Source of the DNA: Herbaspirillum huttiense
GTDB taxonomy: Bacteria > Pseudomonadota > Gammaproteobacteria > Burkholderiales > Burkholderiaceae_D
DNA length: 64,000 nucleotides
NCBI RefSeq assembly: GCF_004367745.1
Contig: NZ_CP037993.1
Span: 1,612,001 to 1,676,000, forward strand
Direction of reading: 5' to 3'
How positions within the stretch are numbered: position 1 is the first letter of the stretch; every line of letters begins with the position of its first letter. Below are positions 1-10,835 of this stretch, piece by piece. The notes under the pieces were generated by a model that was given only the letters and a program-made list of their open reading frames with translations, searched no databases and was not told the DNA's origin. A program made the translations under genes and the position numbers.

Positions 1-420
1 TACGACGAAGCCCGCACCATCGAATACGGCAGCGAAGTGCGCAGCTTCGAGGCACCCTTCGGGCGGGTCGGCTTGTCGGTGTGCTATGACCTGCGCTTCC
101 CGGAGCTGTATCGCGCCATGGGCGAGTGCGCCCTGATCGTGATGCCTGCCGCCTTCACCTATACCACCGGCCGCGCGCACTGGGAGCTGCTGCTGCGCGC
201 GCGTGCCGTCGAAAACCAGTGCTACGTACTGGCCTCGGCGCAGGGCGGGCAGCACGTCAATGGCCGCCGTACCTGGGGCCACAGCATGCTGGTGGATCCC
301 TGGGGCGAGATCGTTTCGGTGCTTCCTGAGGGAGAAGGGCTTGTGATCGGCGACATTGATCCCCATCGTCTACAATACGTTCGAGAAAGCTTGCCGGCGC
401 TACGCCATCGCAAGCTTTGA
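1..420 (+). CDS. Carbon-nitrogen hydrolase (nitrilase superfamily), C-terminal part
   Basis: The reading frame is open from the first base of the window, so the 5' end lies outside. The visible 139 codons include [11 protein letters not shown], the nucleophile-cysteine elbow of the nitrilase superfamily, and a later [11 protein letters not shown] stretch typical of the C-terminal half. Members hydrolyse or condense C-N bonds of amides; the Nit2-like group beside tldD in betaproteobacteria is probably an omega-amidase or deaminated-glutathione amidase, but the exact substrate is inferred only. It ends 25 nt before tldD and is likely cotranscribed with it. Confidence 0.85.
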   Translation, partial: YDEARTIEYGSEVRSFEAPFGRVGLSVCYDLRFPELYRAMGECALIVMPAAFTYTTGRAHWELLLRARAVENQCYVLASAQGGQHVNGRRTWGHSMLVDPWGEIVSVLPEGEGLVIGDIDPHRLQYVRESLPALRHRKL

Positions 421-445
421 CCTTTTTGCCTTCCGACAAGACGCT

Positions 446-1906
<1,461 letters not shown>

Positions 1907-1933
1907 TCGTTCATCGCTGCATCGTTTCTTGTG

Positions 1934-1966
1934 AAAACCGCCGGTGTCATTCACCGGCGGTTTTTT
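1934..1966 (+). terminator. Intrinsic terminator after tldD
   Basis: A 10-13 bp GC-rich stem (AACCGCCGGTG pairing with CACCGGCGGTT) is followed by a T6 tract, 28 nt after the tldD stop. Confidence 0.85.
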
Positions 1967-1969
1967 CAT

Positions 1970-2240
1970 TTATGCGCCGGGAATATGACTTCCGGTGGTA
2001 GGGGAAAACGACGTGGCCAGATCAAATATTCACTTTTTTTGCAGGAAAGCCACAGTTGGCCAGACGATGGGGGGCGGGCAAGGCTTGCGCGAGGCCAGAT
2101 TTTTTATTGTGTTTTGGTGACAGCGATTGGCTATTTAAGCAATAAATATTCAATAAATATATATTTGACGAATGAAATATGCATTTGCAGCGCAGCATGT
2201 CGATTTCGTCTTGTTGCTTGCCAAAGCCCCTGATTTGTAG
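1970..2240. other. AT-rich non-coding stretch upstream of the aroG leader
   Basis: No convincing gene. Base composition falls sharply around 2030-2180 (runs such as AATAAATATTCAATAAATA) compared with the GC-rich flanks. It may act as an UP element or regulator-binding region for the aroG promoter. Short ORFs here have no family resemblance. Confidence 0.5.
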
Positions 2241-2246
2241 CACTAT
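2218..2246 (+). promoter_or_regulatory. Candidate aroG promoter
   Basis: TTGCCA (2218-2223), a 17-nt spacer and a weak -10 CACTAT (2241-2246) would start RNA near 2253, about 16 nt before the leader-peptide start. The -35 is good and the -10 poor, so this is only a candidate. Confidence 0.35.
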
Positions 2247-2268
2247 GAATGCCTGCTTCACTTAACCC

Positions 2269-2361
2269 ATGACGCCAGACATGTCTTTCGCCCGCGCTTA
2301 CTTTTATTTTTACTTTAGCTATTCCAGCCCCACGGCGGTGAAAAGCGGTAAGCGTTCGTAA
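2269..2361 (+). CDS. Putative aroG leader peptide, Phe/Tyr-rich
   Basis: A 30-codon ORF starting at ATG 2269 (an in-frame ATG at 2281 gives 26 codons) and stopping at 2361. Its middle reads A-Y-F-Y-F-Y-F-S-Y, with codons TAC TTT TAT TTT TAC TTT AGC TAT at 2299-2322. Seven of eight consecutive residues are aromatic, and the AT-rich codons are unusual for this genome. It lies between a candidate promoter and an intrinsic terminator upstream of DAHP synthase, as in the classical pheA and trp leaders. No strong Shine-Dalgarno is visible, which is the main weakness. Translation is inferred. Confidence 0.7.
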   Translation: MTPDMSFARAYFYFYFSYSSPTAVKSGKRS

Positions 2362-2412
2362 AAAGACAAAACCGATTTCCTAAAAAACCGCCAGTGATGG
2401 CGGTTTTTTTTT
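2334..2412 (+). promoter_or_regulatory. Transcription attenuator of aroG (terminator and competing antiterminator)
   Basis: Terminator: ACCGCC and GGCGGT arms around 2387-2406 (AAAAAACCGCCA-GTGA-TGGCGG) with a T8 tract to about 2410. Competing element: GGCGGT at 2334-2339 can pair with ACCGCC at 2387-2392, the 5' arm of the terminator. A third pairing joins GCTTAC-region bases 2295-2301 (overlapping the first Tyr codon) with 2348-2354. A ribosome stalled on the Tyr/Phe codons would mask 2295-2301 and favour the antiterminator. The base pairing is seen; the regulation is inferred. Confidence 0.65.
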
Positions 2413-2457
2413 GGTCAATATTCCAGCTGAATCATTGCAGTACACCAGGAGAAAAAA

Positions 2458-3531
2458 ATGCCGCGCACTGACGATCTTCGCATCCGAGAAATGAAAGAAT
2501 TGCTCCCCCCCTCGCATCTCATCCGCGAATTCGCCTGCACCGAAAAGGTCGAGCGCACCACCGCTGAAGCCCGCACTGCGCTGCATCGCATCCTGCACGG
2601 CCAGGACGACCGCCTGATGGTCGTCATCGGGCCCTGCTCCATCCACGACACCAAGGCCGCCATGGAGTATGCGCGCCGCCTGGTGGTGGAGCGCGAGCGT
2701 CACAAGAACGAGCTGGAAATCGTCATGCGCGTGTACTTCGAGAAGCCGCGCACCACGGTGGGCTGGAAGGGTTTGATCAATGACCCGTACATGGACAACA
2801 GCTTCCGCATCAACGACGGCCTGCGTGCGGCCCGTGAACTGCTGTTGAACATCAACGACCTGGGCCTGCCGGCAGGTACCGAATTCCTGGACGTGATCAG
2901 CCCGCAATACATCGCTGACCTGATCAGCTGGGGTGCCATCGGTGCCCGTACCACCGAGTCGCAGGTGCACCGCGAGCTGGCTTCCGGCCTCTCCTGCCCG
3001 GTGGGCTTCAAGAACGGTACCGACGGCAACGTCAAGATCGCCGTGGATGCCATCAAGGCCGCGTCGCAGCCGCACCACTTCCTGTCGGTGACCAAGGGCG
3101 GCCACTCGGCCATCGTCTCCACTGCCGGCAACGAGGATTGCCACATTATCCTGCGCGGCGGCAAGCAGCCCAACTATGATGCGCCCAGCGTGGAAGCGGC
3201 CTGCCAGGACATCGCCAAGAGCGGCCTGGCAGCGCGCCTGATGATCGACGCTTCGCACGCCAACAGCTCCAAGAAACCGGAAAACCAGATTCCGGTCTGC
3301 GCCGACATCGGTCGCCAGGTGGCCGCGGGCGACACCCGCATCGTCGGCGTGATGGTGGAATCTCACTTGGTGGCCGGCCGCCAGGATCTGGTGCCGGGCA
3401 AGGAACTGACCTATGGCCAGTCCATCACCGATGGCTGCATCAACTGGGAAGAAAGCCTGCAAGTGCTGCAGGGCCTGGCGGATTCGGTCAAGCAGCGCCG
3501 TTTGGTGGGGGATGAGCGGGACGCGGCTTGA
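2458..3531 (+). CDS. aroG: 3-deoxy-7-phosphoheptulonate (DAHP) synthase, class I
   Basis: A 357-residue protein of E. coli AroG/AroF/AroH type. It condenses phosphoenolpyruvate with erythrose 4-phosphate, the first step of the shikimate pathway, in the cytoplasm. GPCSIH (residues 58-63) is the PEP/metal-binding signature, KPRTTVGWKG and DASHAN follow in family order. The N-terminal extension (about 35 residues) is the part that carries allosteric feedback in this class. AGGAGA lies 7 nt before ATG 2458. Expression is probably set by the aromatic leader upstream. Which amino acid inhibits the enzyme cannot be told from sequence alone. Confidence 0.96.
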   Translation: MPRTDDLRIREMKELLPPSHLIREFACTEKVERTTAEARTALHRILHGQDDRLMVVIGPCSIHDTKAAMEYARRLVVERERHKNELEIVMRVYFEKPRTTVGWKGLINDPYMDNSFRINDGLRAARELLLNINDLGLPAGTEFLDVISPQYIADLISWGAIGARTTESQVHRELASGLSCPVGFKNGTDGNVKIAVDAIKAASQPHHFLSVTKGGHSAIVSTAGNEDCHIILRGGKQPNYDAPSVEAACQDIAKSGLAARLMIDASHANSSKKPENQIPVCADIGRQVAAGDTRIVGVMVESHLVAGRQDLVPGKELTYGQSITDGCINWEESLQVLQGLADSVKQRRLVGDERDAA

Positions 3532-3586
3532 GGGGTGTTGTTGAAGAGAGATTGATGCGCCGGTGATTGCTGGCGTGAGGTAGTGA

Positions 3587-3622
3587 ACAAAGCCTTGGTG
3601 GGAGCCAGGGCTTTGTTGTTTT
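3587..3622 (+). terminator. Intrinsic terminator after aroG
   Basis: ACAAAGCCTTGG (3587-3598) pairs with CCAGGGCTTTGT (3605-3616) with one G-U pair, followed by a T-rich tail. Confidence 0.75.
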
Positions 3623-3656
3623 CGGCCCGGCATCCTTTGTTCATGACGCTATCCGA

Positions 3657-3745
3657 TCAACTGCCGACAACATAGCGGGCGAGATACAGCAACGCGGTCA
3701 TCAATATGAGCGTCAGAAGCCTGCCAATTATCTTTTGTGTCGAAA
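3657..3745 (-). pseudogene. Frameshifted 3' end of the second immunity-like membrane gene
   Basis: In the frame offset from the upstream 100-codon ORF, these codons read KIIGRLLTLILMTALLYLARYVVGS, closely matching the C-terminus RLVRLLALMSMTGLFYIASYVIGR of the neighbour at 4215-4550. DNA similarity is also visible between 3661-3720 and 4215-4275. A one-base indel near 3745-3775 would join this segment to the upstream ORF. It could instead be a leftover of a duplicated gene. Confidence 0.55.
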
Positions 3746-4048
3746 TTATTGCGGGTGCTGATGAGTGTAGAGAAACCACGTTAATGTCAGCATGAGGAAA
3801 GCCGATGCAATCGACAAGCAAATCAAGATACTGGATGCATGAGGTTTTCCAACGGTGACCGGCAGACTGACTCCCCAAAGAAGTGGCATCGCGGCATAGA
3901 TTGCAAGTGAAATCCCACGTAGTACGCCAGGGCATGATTCGATACAGACATTGGTATTGGCTAGGATTTCAAATAGCGAAGGGATCAAGTCGAAAAAGTA
4001 TCCGATCAGAAGTCCGACGCAGAACAGAACAGTCTTTTTCACAGTCAC
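3746..4048 (-). CDS. Small membrane protein, truncated paralogue of the T6SS immunity candidate
   Basis: One hundred residues with three hydrophobic segments (about residues 5-22, 43-62, 72-92), so probably an inner-membrane protein. It follows the Tae4-type effector operon on the same strand, 166 nt after the first immunity-like gene. Its last hydrophobic segment lies in another frame (3657-3745), implying a frameshift. Size, membrane topology and position suggest a second, decaying immunity protein. The function is inferred from context; no known family was recognised. Confidence 0.5.
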   Translation of the reverse strand: MTVKKTVLFCVGLLIGYFFDLIPSLFEILANTNVCIESCPGVLRGISLAIYAAMPLLWGVSLPVTVGKPHASSILICLSIASAFLMLTLTWFLYTHQHPQ

Positions 4049-4214
4049 TTCACCTCAAAGAAGAGTATGAGCCTTGACTCTCTGAGGTCAGAGTAAAGGT
4101 GAGGCCAAGGCCGATGGATGCCCAGTGTGAATCGTGCGAATGTTTCACATTCTCTGTAATGTCAGCCGAACCAGTCGGCCGTTCTTGAAGATAGCCTACT
4201 CTCCATGACGTCAG

Positions 4215-4550
4215 TCAGCGACCGATGACGTAGCTTGCGATATAGAACAAGCCAGTCATCGACATTAGAGCCAGAAGCCTGACCAACCTTCTAGATATCG
4301 AAATACAAGCACGCGCGCTGAACCATCCAGTCACCGCGAAAATAAGTGATGGTGCAAGCAAATAAGTGATCAACAGCGCTGATATCCACCATGGAACCGA
4401 GCATAGGTCTATTTCGTGGCAGCTACCCGAGGCAGGTGGCGACAGATTGAACTTCATATATTCAGGCAAGTGGCTACCCGCGAATAGCGCCGCCCACGTT
4501 GTCAGAAGTCCAGCGATGAAGAAAGTTAATGACAAGCCAAGACGTTTCAT
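4215..4550 (-). CDS. Putative immunity protein for the Tae4-type effector (small membrane protein)
   Basis: A 111-residue protein with three hydrophobic segments (about 5-25, 50-75, 87-108). The frame extends upstream, but ATG at 4550 overlaps the effector stop as ATGA, so translation is probably coupled. A gene right after a peptidoglycan amidase effector normally encodes its immunity protein. Known Tai4 proteins are small soluble periplasmic proteins, so a polytopic membrane protein here would be atypical. The immunity role is inferred from position alone. Confidence 0.6.
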   Translation of the reverse strand: MKRLGLSLTFFIAGLLTTWAALFAGSHLPEYMKFNLSPPASGSCHEIDLCSVPWWISALLITYLLAPSLIFAVTGWFSARACISISRRLVRLLALMSMTGLFYIASYVIGR

Positions 4551-5194
4551 TGGACTTCCCAGAACAGGATTAGTCTTGCCTTGCTCAGATCCGAATAGCC
4601 ATAGGAGGTGCCGGGGATATGAGCGCTTGAAATGCCAATTCCGCGACCAAGCATGGCGAGGAAGCTCTCCGTCCCAGCAATTGTCATCCGCTTCCCGTTC
4701 CACAGATCAATATGTCCGCCGCTTGCATTGCTGGTACTTTGCCCTTCATGCGTCCAATACGCGTGAAACATGATGATCCCCGTACGCCCTTTCACCTTCG
4801 ATTCCCAATCTTTTCCTGTGACGTCTTCAGGTTGCTTGGGCAAACCGCAGAACGGTTGCAACTTGAGCCATTCGGCAAGTTCATAAGCCCGCACTGCTGC
4901 CGGCTTGCCATCCATCATGACACGCCCCAACGCTTTGGCACCTGGCATCGGCTTGACTGTCTTCTGCGAGAAGGAACGCATTTGAATGCCCACTTTGTGA
5001 AATGTGGCGCTGACGCGCAAGGCGCACTGGTTGTCGTAGTCCCCTTTATCGTCAGGCCCCGGCTTGAAGGGAGCACCACTCACGTAGTTGTCCCACAGGT
5101 CCGAGAATTTAACGGCAGGAACATCAATCTTGCATACTGAGTCCTTGATGGTGTTCGTCCGCACCTTGGCTTGTTGCACCAGTATCTTGCTCAT
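4547..5194 (-). CDS. Type VI secretion amidase effector, Tae4 family
   Basis: A 215-residue protein. Start at ATG 5194 overlaps the stop of the PAAR gene (ATGA). DNQCALRVS places a catalytic cysteine at residue 57 and SGGHIDLWNG a histidine at 161; this N-x-C-A-[IL]-R plus G-H-[IV]-x-L-W pattern is that of Tae4 DL-endopeptidases, which cleave the D-Glu/mDAP bond in peptidoglycan of rival cells. Length matches the family, and there is no signal peptide, as expected for T6SS cargo. The two PAAR genes upstream support delivery through the spike tip. Confidence 0.85.
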   Translation of the reverse strand: MSKILVQQAKVRTNTIKDSVCKIDVPAVKFSDLWDNYVSGAPFKPGPDDKGDYDNQCALRVSATFHKVGIQMRSFSQKTVKPMPGAKALGRVMMDGKPAAVRAYELAEWLKLQPFCGLPKQPEDVTGKDWESKVKGRTGIIMFHAYWTHEGQSTSNASGGHIDLWNGKRMTIAGTESFLAMLGRGIGISSAHIPGTSYGYSDLSKARLILFWEVQ

Positions 5195-5742
5195 GTTTGC
5201 GCCTCTTCCATCTTGATGAGAGCCTCGTCTCCCCAATAAACGACGTATTCATCTTCCCCATAGGTATCAATGCGCGGTAGCTGGCCGTCGGGCTCGGCCC
5301 GGCCAGAGAATGTACGCCCGTCCATCGTCTGGACGGTCCAGGGTACGCCTTCAATGGCCTGCGCAATAAGCTGGGGTTGTTCATCGTAGGGGGCTTCGTA
5401 TTGCTCCGGCTCTTTGATAGGCATCCAAACGCCCTCAGCGTTGAGAAAGTGCTTTTCGGCGATAGCTTCACCGCTTGCATTGCCTACCCCGTCGATATCG
5501 TTGAGCGTAGAGTGCAACGGGCATCCAGCACTGGTCTTCATCCCATGAATAACCTGAGCCCGTCCATTGGTGAGCGTAGAGCGCGGAAAACCATCAGCAA
5601 TGATGCAGTCCTTTCGGCAAGCCACCCGAGCCCCCTGAAAGGCATAAGCCCGGCCATGGCTGCGGCAAGTCTGGTCACCCTCAATTACCGTCCCGCCGCA
5701 GGCGGCTTTATCACCATGGCGAATCCACCCGATGATCTTCAT
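5191..5742 (-). CDS. PAAR-domain spike protein with C-terminal adaptor extension
   Basis: A 183-residue protein. Residues 1-87 form a PAAR domain (MKIIGWIRHGDKAACGG start, then VACRKDC and TSAGCPL), which caps the VgrG spike of the T6SS. Residues 88-183 form an extension resembling the transthyretin-like adaptor domains found on some PAAR proteins (YDEQPQLI, then GRAEPDGQLPRID). The first 87 residues are almost the same as those of the PAAR protein at 39409-39945, while the extension differs. Coupled by ATGA overlaps to both neighbours. Likely the carrier of the Tae4 effector. Confidence 0.85.
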   Translation of the reverse strand: MKIIGWIRHGDKAACGGTVIEGDQTCRSHGRAYAFQGARVACRKDCIIADGFPRSTLTNGRAQVIHGMKTSAGCPLHSTLNDIDGVGNASGEAIAEKHFLNAEGVWMPIKEPEQYEAPYDEQPQLIAQAIEGVPWTVQTMDGRTFSGRAEPDGQLPRIDTYGEDEYVVYWGDEALIKMEEAQT

Positions 5743-6152
5743 GCGCCATCCCCTGTCGGCGCCAGGTAGCCAGCTTGCAGCAGCCCCGGTATGCCGGCAT
5801 CGTCGGCGTATTCGCGAATTTGTGCCGCGCTTTGCAGACTGCTGGTGATCGTGTCCCCATTGTCGGTCGTGCTGCCGACCATGGCCATCGGATGGCCTTT
5901 GCAGGTTAAAGCTGCGCCGGCACCTGAGATGATCCTGCTCTCCGTCCCGTCCTGATATCGCACGATGTCACCGACGCAGGCGATGCGGTGTCCCTTGATG
6001 TGCATGCTACTGCTTGCCGTAGCGACTTCCCCGCCAAGCCGCGTGGCCGAACCCAGCGTCGCCAGCGCATGGCTGCCTTTGATGGGTCGTTTATCGATGC
6101 CGGCAAGAAAATCGTTTGCCAGGCGTTGTCCGTCAAATTCCTTGTGTTCCAT
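5739..6152 (-). CDS. PAAR-motif protein, first gene of T6SS cargo operon 1
   Basis: A 137-residue protein with repeated PAAR-type glycine-rich strands (GSHALATLGSATRLGG, HRIACVGD, GAALTCKGHPMAMVGS), a short leader (MEHKEFDGQRL) and a short C-terminal tail (LLQAGYLAPTGDGA). GGAAG-like AAGGAG lies just before the ATG. It opens the operon and ends with an ATGA overlap onto the second PAAR gene. A remnant of the same gene, keeping only its two ends, occurs at 39299-39412. Confidence 0.75.
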   Translation of the reverse strand: MEHKEFDGQRLANDFLAGIDKRPIKGSHALATLGSATRLGGEVATASSSMHIKGHRIACVGDIVRYQDGTESRIISGAGAALTCKGHPMAMVGSTTDNGDTITSSLQSAAQIREYADDAGIPGLLQAGYLAPTGDGA

Positions 6153-6297
6153 CTTTGCTCCTTCCGTCAGTTGGCAACTGGCCCAAACAGCCCATCAGCG
6201 CTCACTTCAAGAGATGCCGATATTTTTGGGTGGAAGGAGTGTAGATTTGGCAGTGCGGAAACCCGCTTGCCCTCAAGCAATCAGCTGCGTTTTCTCG
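6153..6297 (-). promoter_or_regulatory. Upstream region shared with T6SS cargo operon 2
   Basis: Read on the minus strand, this 145-nt segment from CGAGAAA to the start codon aligns without a net gap to 39154-39298. Shared words include GATTGCTTGAGGG, GAGCGCTGATGGGCT and GGAAGGAGCAAA. It presumably holds a common promoter and translation signal for both cargo operons. No sigma-54 type element was recognised. Confidence 0.65.
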
Positions 6298-6317
6298 AAT
6301 ACCATCGAGCTGGCGCC

Positions 6318-6345
6318 AAAAAAAACGCCGGCAAAAGCCGGCGTT
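6318..6345 (-). terminator. Intrinsic terminator after yajQ
   Basis: AACGCCGGC (6324-6332), loop AAAA, GCCGGCGTT (6337-6345); on the minus strand it is followed by a U tract (A run at 6318-6325). Confidence 0.8.
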
Positions 6346-6373
6346 GTCGGTACTGCAAAGGCAATGGCCCAGA

Positions 6374-6859
6374 TCAGTCACGGAAGTTGTTGAACTCCAG
6401 CGGAATCTCCTTGATCTCCTTGCGCAGCAGCGCCATGGCCGCCTGCAGGTCGTCGCGCTTGGCGCCGGTGATGCGCACGGCGTCGCCCTGGATGCTGGCT
6501 TGGACCTTCATCTTGCTGTCCTTGATGACGCGCACGATCTTCTTGGCATCGTCGCTTTCGATGCCGTTCTTCACCTTGATGACCTGCTTGACCTTGTCGC
6601 CGCCGATCTTCTCGATCTTGCCTTCGTCCAGGAAACGCACATCGACGTTGCGCTTGGTCATCTTGTTGGTCAGTACGTCGCGCACTTGGCTCAGCTGGAA
6701 GTCGGAGTCGGCAAAGGCGGTCAGCTCGCGCTCCTTTTGCTCGACGCGGGCGTCAGTGCCCTTGAAGTCGAAACGGGTGGAAATTTCCTTGTTGGCCTGG
6801 TCCACGGCGTTCTTGACTTCCACCAGGTTGGCTTCGCAGACGGTATCGAATGAGGGCAT
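6374..6859 (-). CDS. yajQ: YajQ family nucleotide-binding protein (UPF0234)
   Basis: A 161-residue protein whose full length matches the YajQ family (MPSFD start, [13 protein letters not shown]-like [12 protein letters not shown], ending LEFNNFRD). YajQ proteins have a ferredoxin-like double fold and bind nucleotides; relatives in Xanthomonas and Stenotrophomonas act as cyclic-di-GMP effectors with a LysR partner. That role is not shown here. Monocistronic, divergent from murB and closed by its own terminator. Confidence 0.93.
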   Translation of the reverse strand: MPSFDTVCEANLVEVKNAVDQANKEISTRFDFKGTDARVEQKERELTAFADSDFQLSQVRDVLTNKMTKRNVDVRFLDEGKIEKIGGDKVKQVIKVKNGIESDDAKKIVRVIKDSKMKVQASIQGDAVRITGAKRDDLQAAMALLRKEIKEIPLEFNNFRD

Positions 6860-6979
6860 GGCTTGTTCCTTATGTTCTTGCAGCCGGCGAAGGCCGGCGT
6901 CTGAGCCGTGATTTTAACGGAGTGAGGCGCCCGCCGCCATCGCCCGGCCGCTGACAGCGTTTTTGCCGAGCGCGGACGA

Positions 6980-6985
6980 TATAAT
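6980..6985 (+). promoter_or_regulatory. Consensus -10 box of murB
   Basis: TATAAT lies only 9 nt before ATG 6995, and no Shine-Dalgarno is present between them. The start of transcription would fall within about 2-3 nt of the start codon. No good -35 at normal spacing was found. Confidence 0.5.
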
Positions 6986-6994
6986 CCCACCCCT

Positions 6995-8026
6995 ATGAGC
7001 ACTTCTTCACTTCCCGTCCGGCACGACGTTTCCCTGCGCGCCCTCAACACCTTCGGCATCGAGGCCAGTGCCCACGCCTACCTGCCTGTGGAGGGCATCG
7101 AGCAGCTGCGCACCTTGCGCCAGGACGCCGGCCTCATGGCCTTGCCCCGGTTGGTCCTGGGCGGCGGCAGCAACCTCCTCCTGACGCAAGACTTCAGCGG
7201 ATTGGTGCTGCATATGCAGAACCTGGGCATAGACATCGCCGGCGAGGACGACAACTTCATCTACGTGCGCGCCGCCGCCGGGGAGAACTGGCACGCTTTC
7301 GTCCAGTGGACGCTGCAACAGGACCTGGGCGGGCTGGAGAATCTTTCACTCATCCCCGGCAGCGTCGGTGCCGCGCCCATCCAGAACATCGGTGCCTACG
7401 GCATCGAGATCAAGGACCGCTTCCACAGCCTGCAAGCTTTCGACCTGATCAGCGGCGAGCTGGTGACGCTGGATCGCGAGGCCTGCCGCTTCGGCTACCG
7501 CGACAGTGTCTTCAAGCATGCGCTGCGCGACCGCGCCGTGGTCCTTGAAGTGACATTCGCGCTGCCCAAGCGCTGGGAAGCCAACGCCAACTACGCCGAC
7601 GTGTCCCAGGCCCTGCAGGAGCGCGGCATCACCGAACCCGGTCCGCGTGACATCGCCGAGGCCGTCATCGCCATCCGCACCCGCAAGCTGCCAGACCCCG
7701 CCCGGATCGGCAACGCCGGCAGCTTCTTCAAGAACCCCATCGTGCCGGCTCGCCTGCGCGATACCCTGCTGGCGCAATACAGCAACCTGGTCAGCTATCG
7801 CGTCGATGACGATCACTACAAGCTGGCCGCCGGCTGGCTGATCGACCGCTGCGGCTGGAAGGGCAAGACCATGGGGCGTGCAGGCGTGTATGAACAGCAG
7901 GCCCTGGTGCTGGTCAACCGTGGCGGTGCCACGGGGGCGGAAGTGGCCAGGCTGGCCAAGGCGATTCAGGATGATGTGAAGGAAAAGTTCGGCGTCCAGC
8001 TGGAGCCGGAACCGGTCTTCATCTGA
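6995..8026 (+). CDS. murB: UDP-N-acetylenolpyruvoylglucosamine reductase
   Basis: A 343-residue type I MurB. It reduces UDP-GlcNAc-enolpyruvate to UDP-MurNAc with NADPH and FAD in the cytoplasm, the second committed step of peptidoglycan precursor synthesis. FAD-binding signatures GGGSNLLL (residues ~50-57) and PGSVGAAPIQNIGAYG (~122-137) are present, as are YRDSVFK (type I loop with the catalytic arginine region) and AGSFFKNP with the catalytic serine. A TATAAT box only 9 nt upstream suggests a nearly leaderless mRNA. Confidence 0.96.
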   Translation: MSTSSLPVRHDVSLRALNTFGIEASAHAYLPVEGIEQLRTLRQDAGLMALPRLVLGGGSNLLLTQDFSGLVLHMQNLGIDIAGEDDNFIYVRAAAGENWHAFVQWTLQQDLGGLENLSLIPGSVGAAPIQNIGAYGIEIKDRFHSLQAFDLISGELVTLDREACRFGYRDSVFKHALRDRAVVLEVTFALPKRWEANANYADVSQALQERGITEPGPRDIAEAVIAIRTRKLPDPARIGNAGSFFKNPIVPARLRDTLLAQYSNLVSYRVDDDHYKLAAGWLIDRCGWKGKTMGRAGVYEQQALVLVNRGGATGAEVARLAKAIQDDVKEKFGVQLEPEPVFI

Positions 8027-8050
8027 GCGCACTCCTGTGTGAAGACGTAA

Positions 8051-8085
8051 AAAAGCCGTCCGGTATCGCTACCGGACGGCTTTTT
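8051..8085. terminator. Bidirectional terminator between murB and ppnP
   Basis: AAAAGCCGTCCGGT pairs with ACCGGACGGCTTTT around a 6-nt loop; T tracts on both strands serve the convergent genes. Confidence 0.85.
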
Positions 8086-8103
8086 ATTCAGACGCCGAGA
8101 AGA

Positions 8104-8418
8104 TCAGCCGAAGTGGCAGACGTAATCCAGGGTCTCGGTCACTTCGATGTCGAAGCTGGAGTTGCCCGGCACGCTGAAGGTGGTGCCTGCAGCGTAGGTG
8201 TTCCAGGCTTCTTCGCCCTTCAGACGCACGCGGCAGCTGCCGCCGTTGATTTCCATGATTTCCGGTGCACCGGTGCTGAAGTTCAGCGTCGAGGGCAGGA
8301 TCACGCCCAGGGTCTTCTTGGTCCCATCGGCCAGCAGCACGGTGTGCGAGACACACTTGCCGTCGAAGTAGACATTGCCCTTTTTCAGGACGGTGACGTT
8401 GTCGAATTGAGTGCTCAT
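8104..8418 (-). CDS. ppnP: Pyrimidine/purine nucleoside phosphorylase
   Basis: A 104-residue cupin-like protein that matches PpnP (formerly YaiE/UPF0345) along its length, with [20 protein letters not shown] and the C-terminal LDYVCHF(G). PpnP performs phosphorolysis of a broad range of nucleosides to free base and ribose 1-phosphate. GGAAG lies 8-9 nt before the ATG. It is the last gene behind argF and argG with a 42-nt gap, so probably cotranscribed with arginine genes. Confidence 0.92.
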   Translation of the reverse strand: MSTQFDNVTVLKKGNVYFDGKCVSHTVLLADGTKKTLGVILPSTLNFSTGAPEIMEINGGSCRVRLKGEEAWNTYAAGTTFSVPGNSSFDIEVTETLDYVCHFG

Positions 8419-8460
8419 CGAATCGCTTCCATTAAACGGTAAAGGTGAATCCAGCAGGAA

Positions 8461-10780
<2,320 letters not shown>

Positions 10781-10816
10781 AAATAAAAACGGCGGCCAGT
10801 GTGGCGCCTGCCGCCG
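10781..10816 (-). terminator. argF: Terminator-like hairpin in the argF leader
   Basis: On the minus strand CGGCGGC (10816-10810) pairs with GCCGCCG (10796-10790) around a 13-nt loop, followed at once by TTTTTATTT and the argF ATG. It has the form of an intrinsic terminator inside the 5' leader. An attenuator role is inferred. Confidence 0.6.
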
Positions 10817-10835
10817 ATAGTCGTTAACTCCTTAG

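Noticed and set aside
2245-2265. Six-codon ORF ahead of the aroG leader peptide
   Set aside because: Too short and without aromatic codons; the 2269-2361 ORF explains the leader better.
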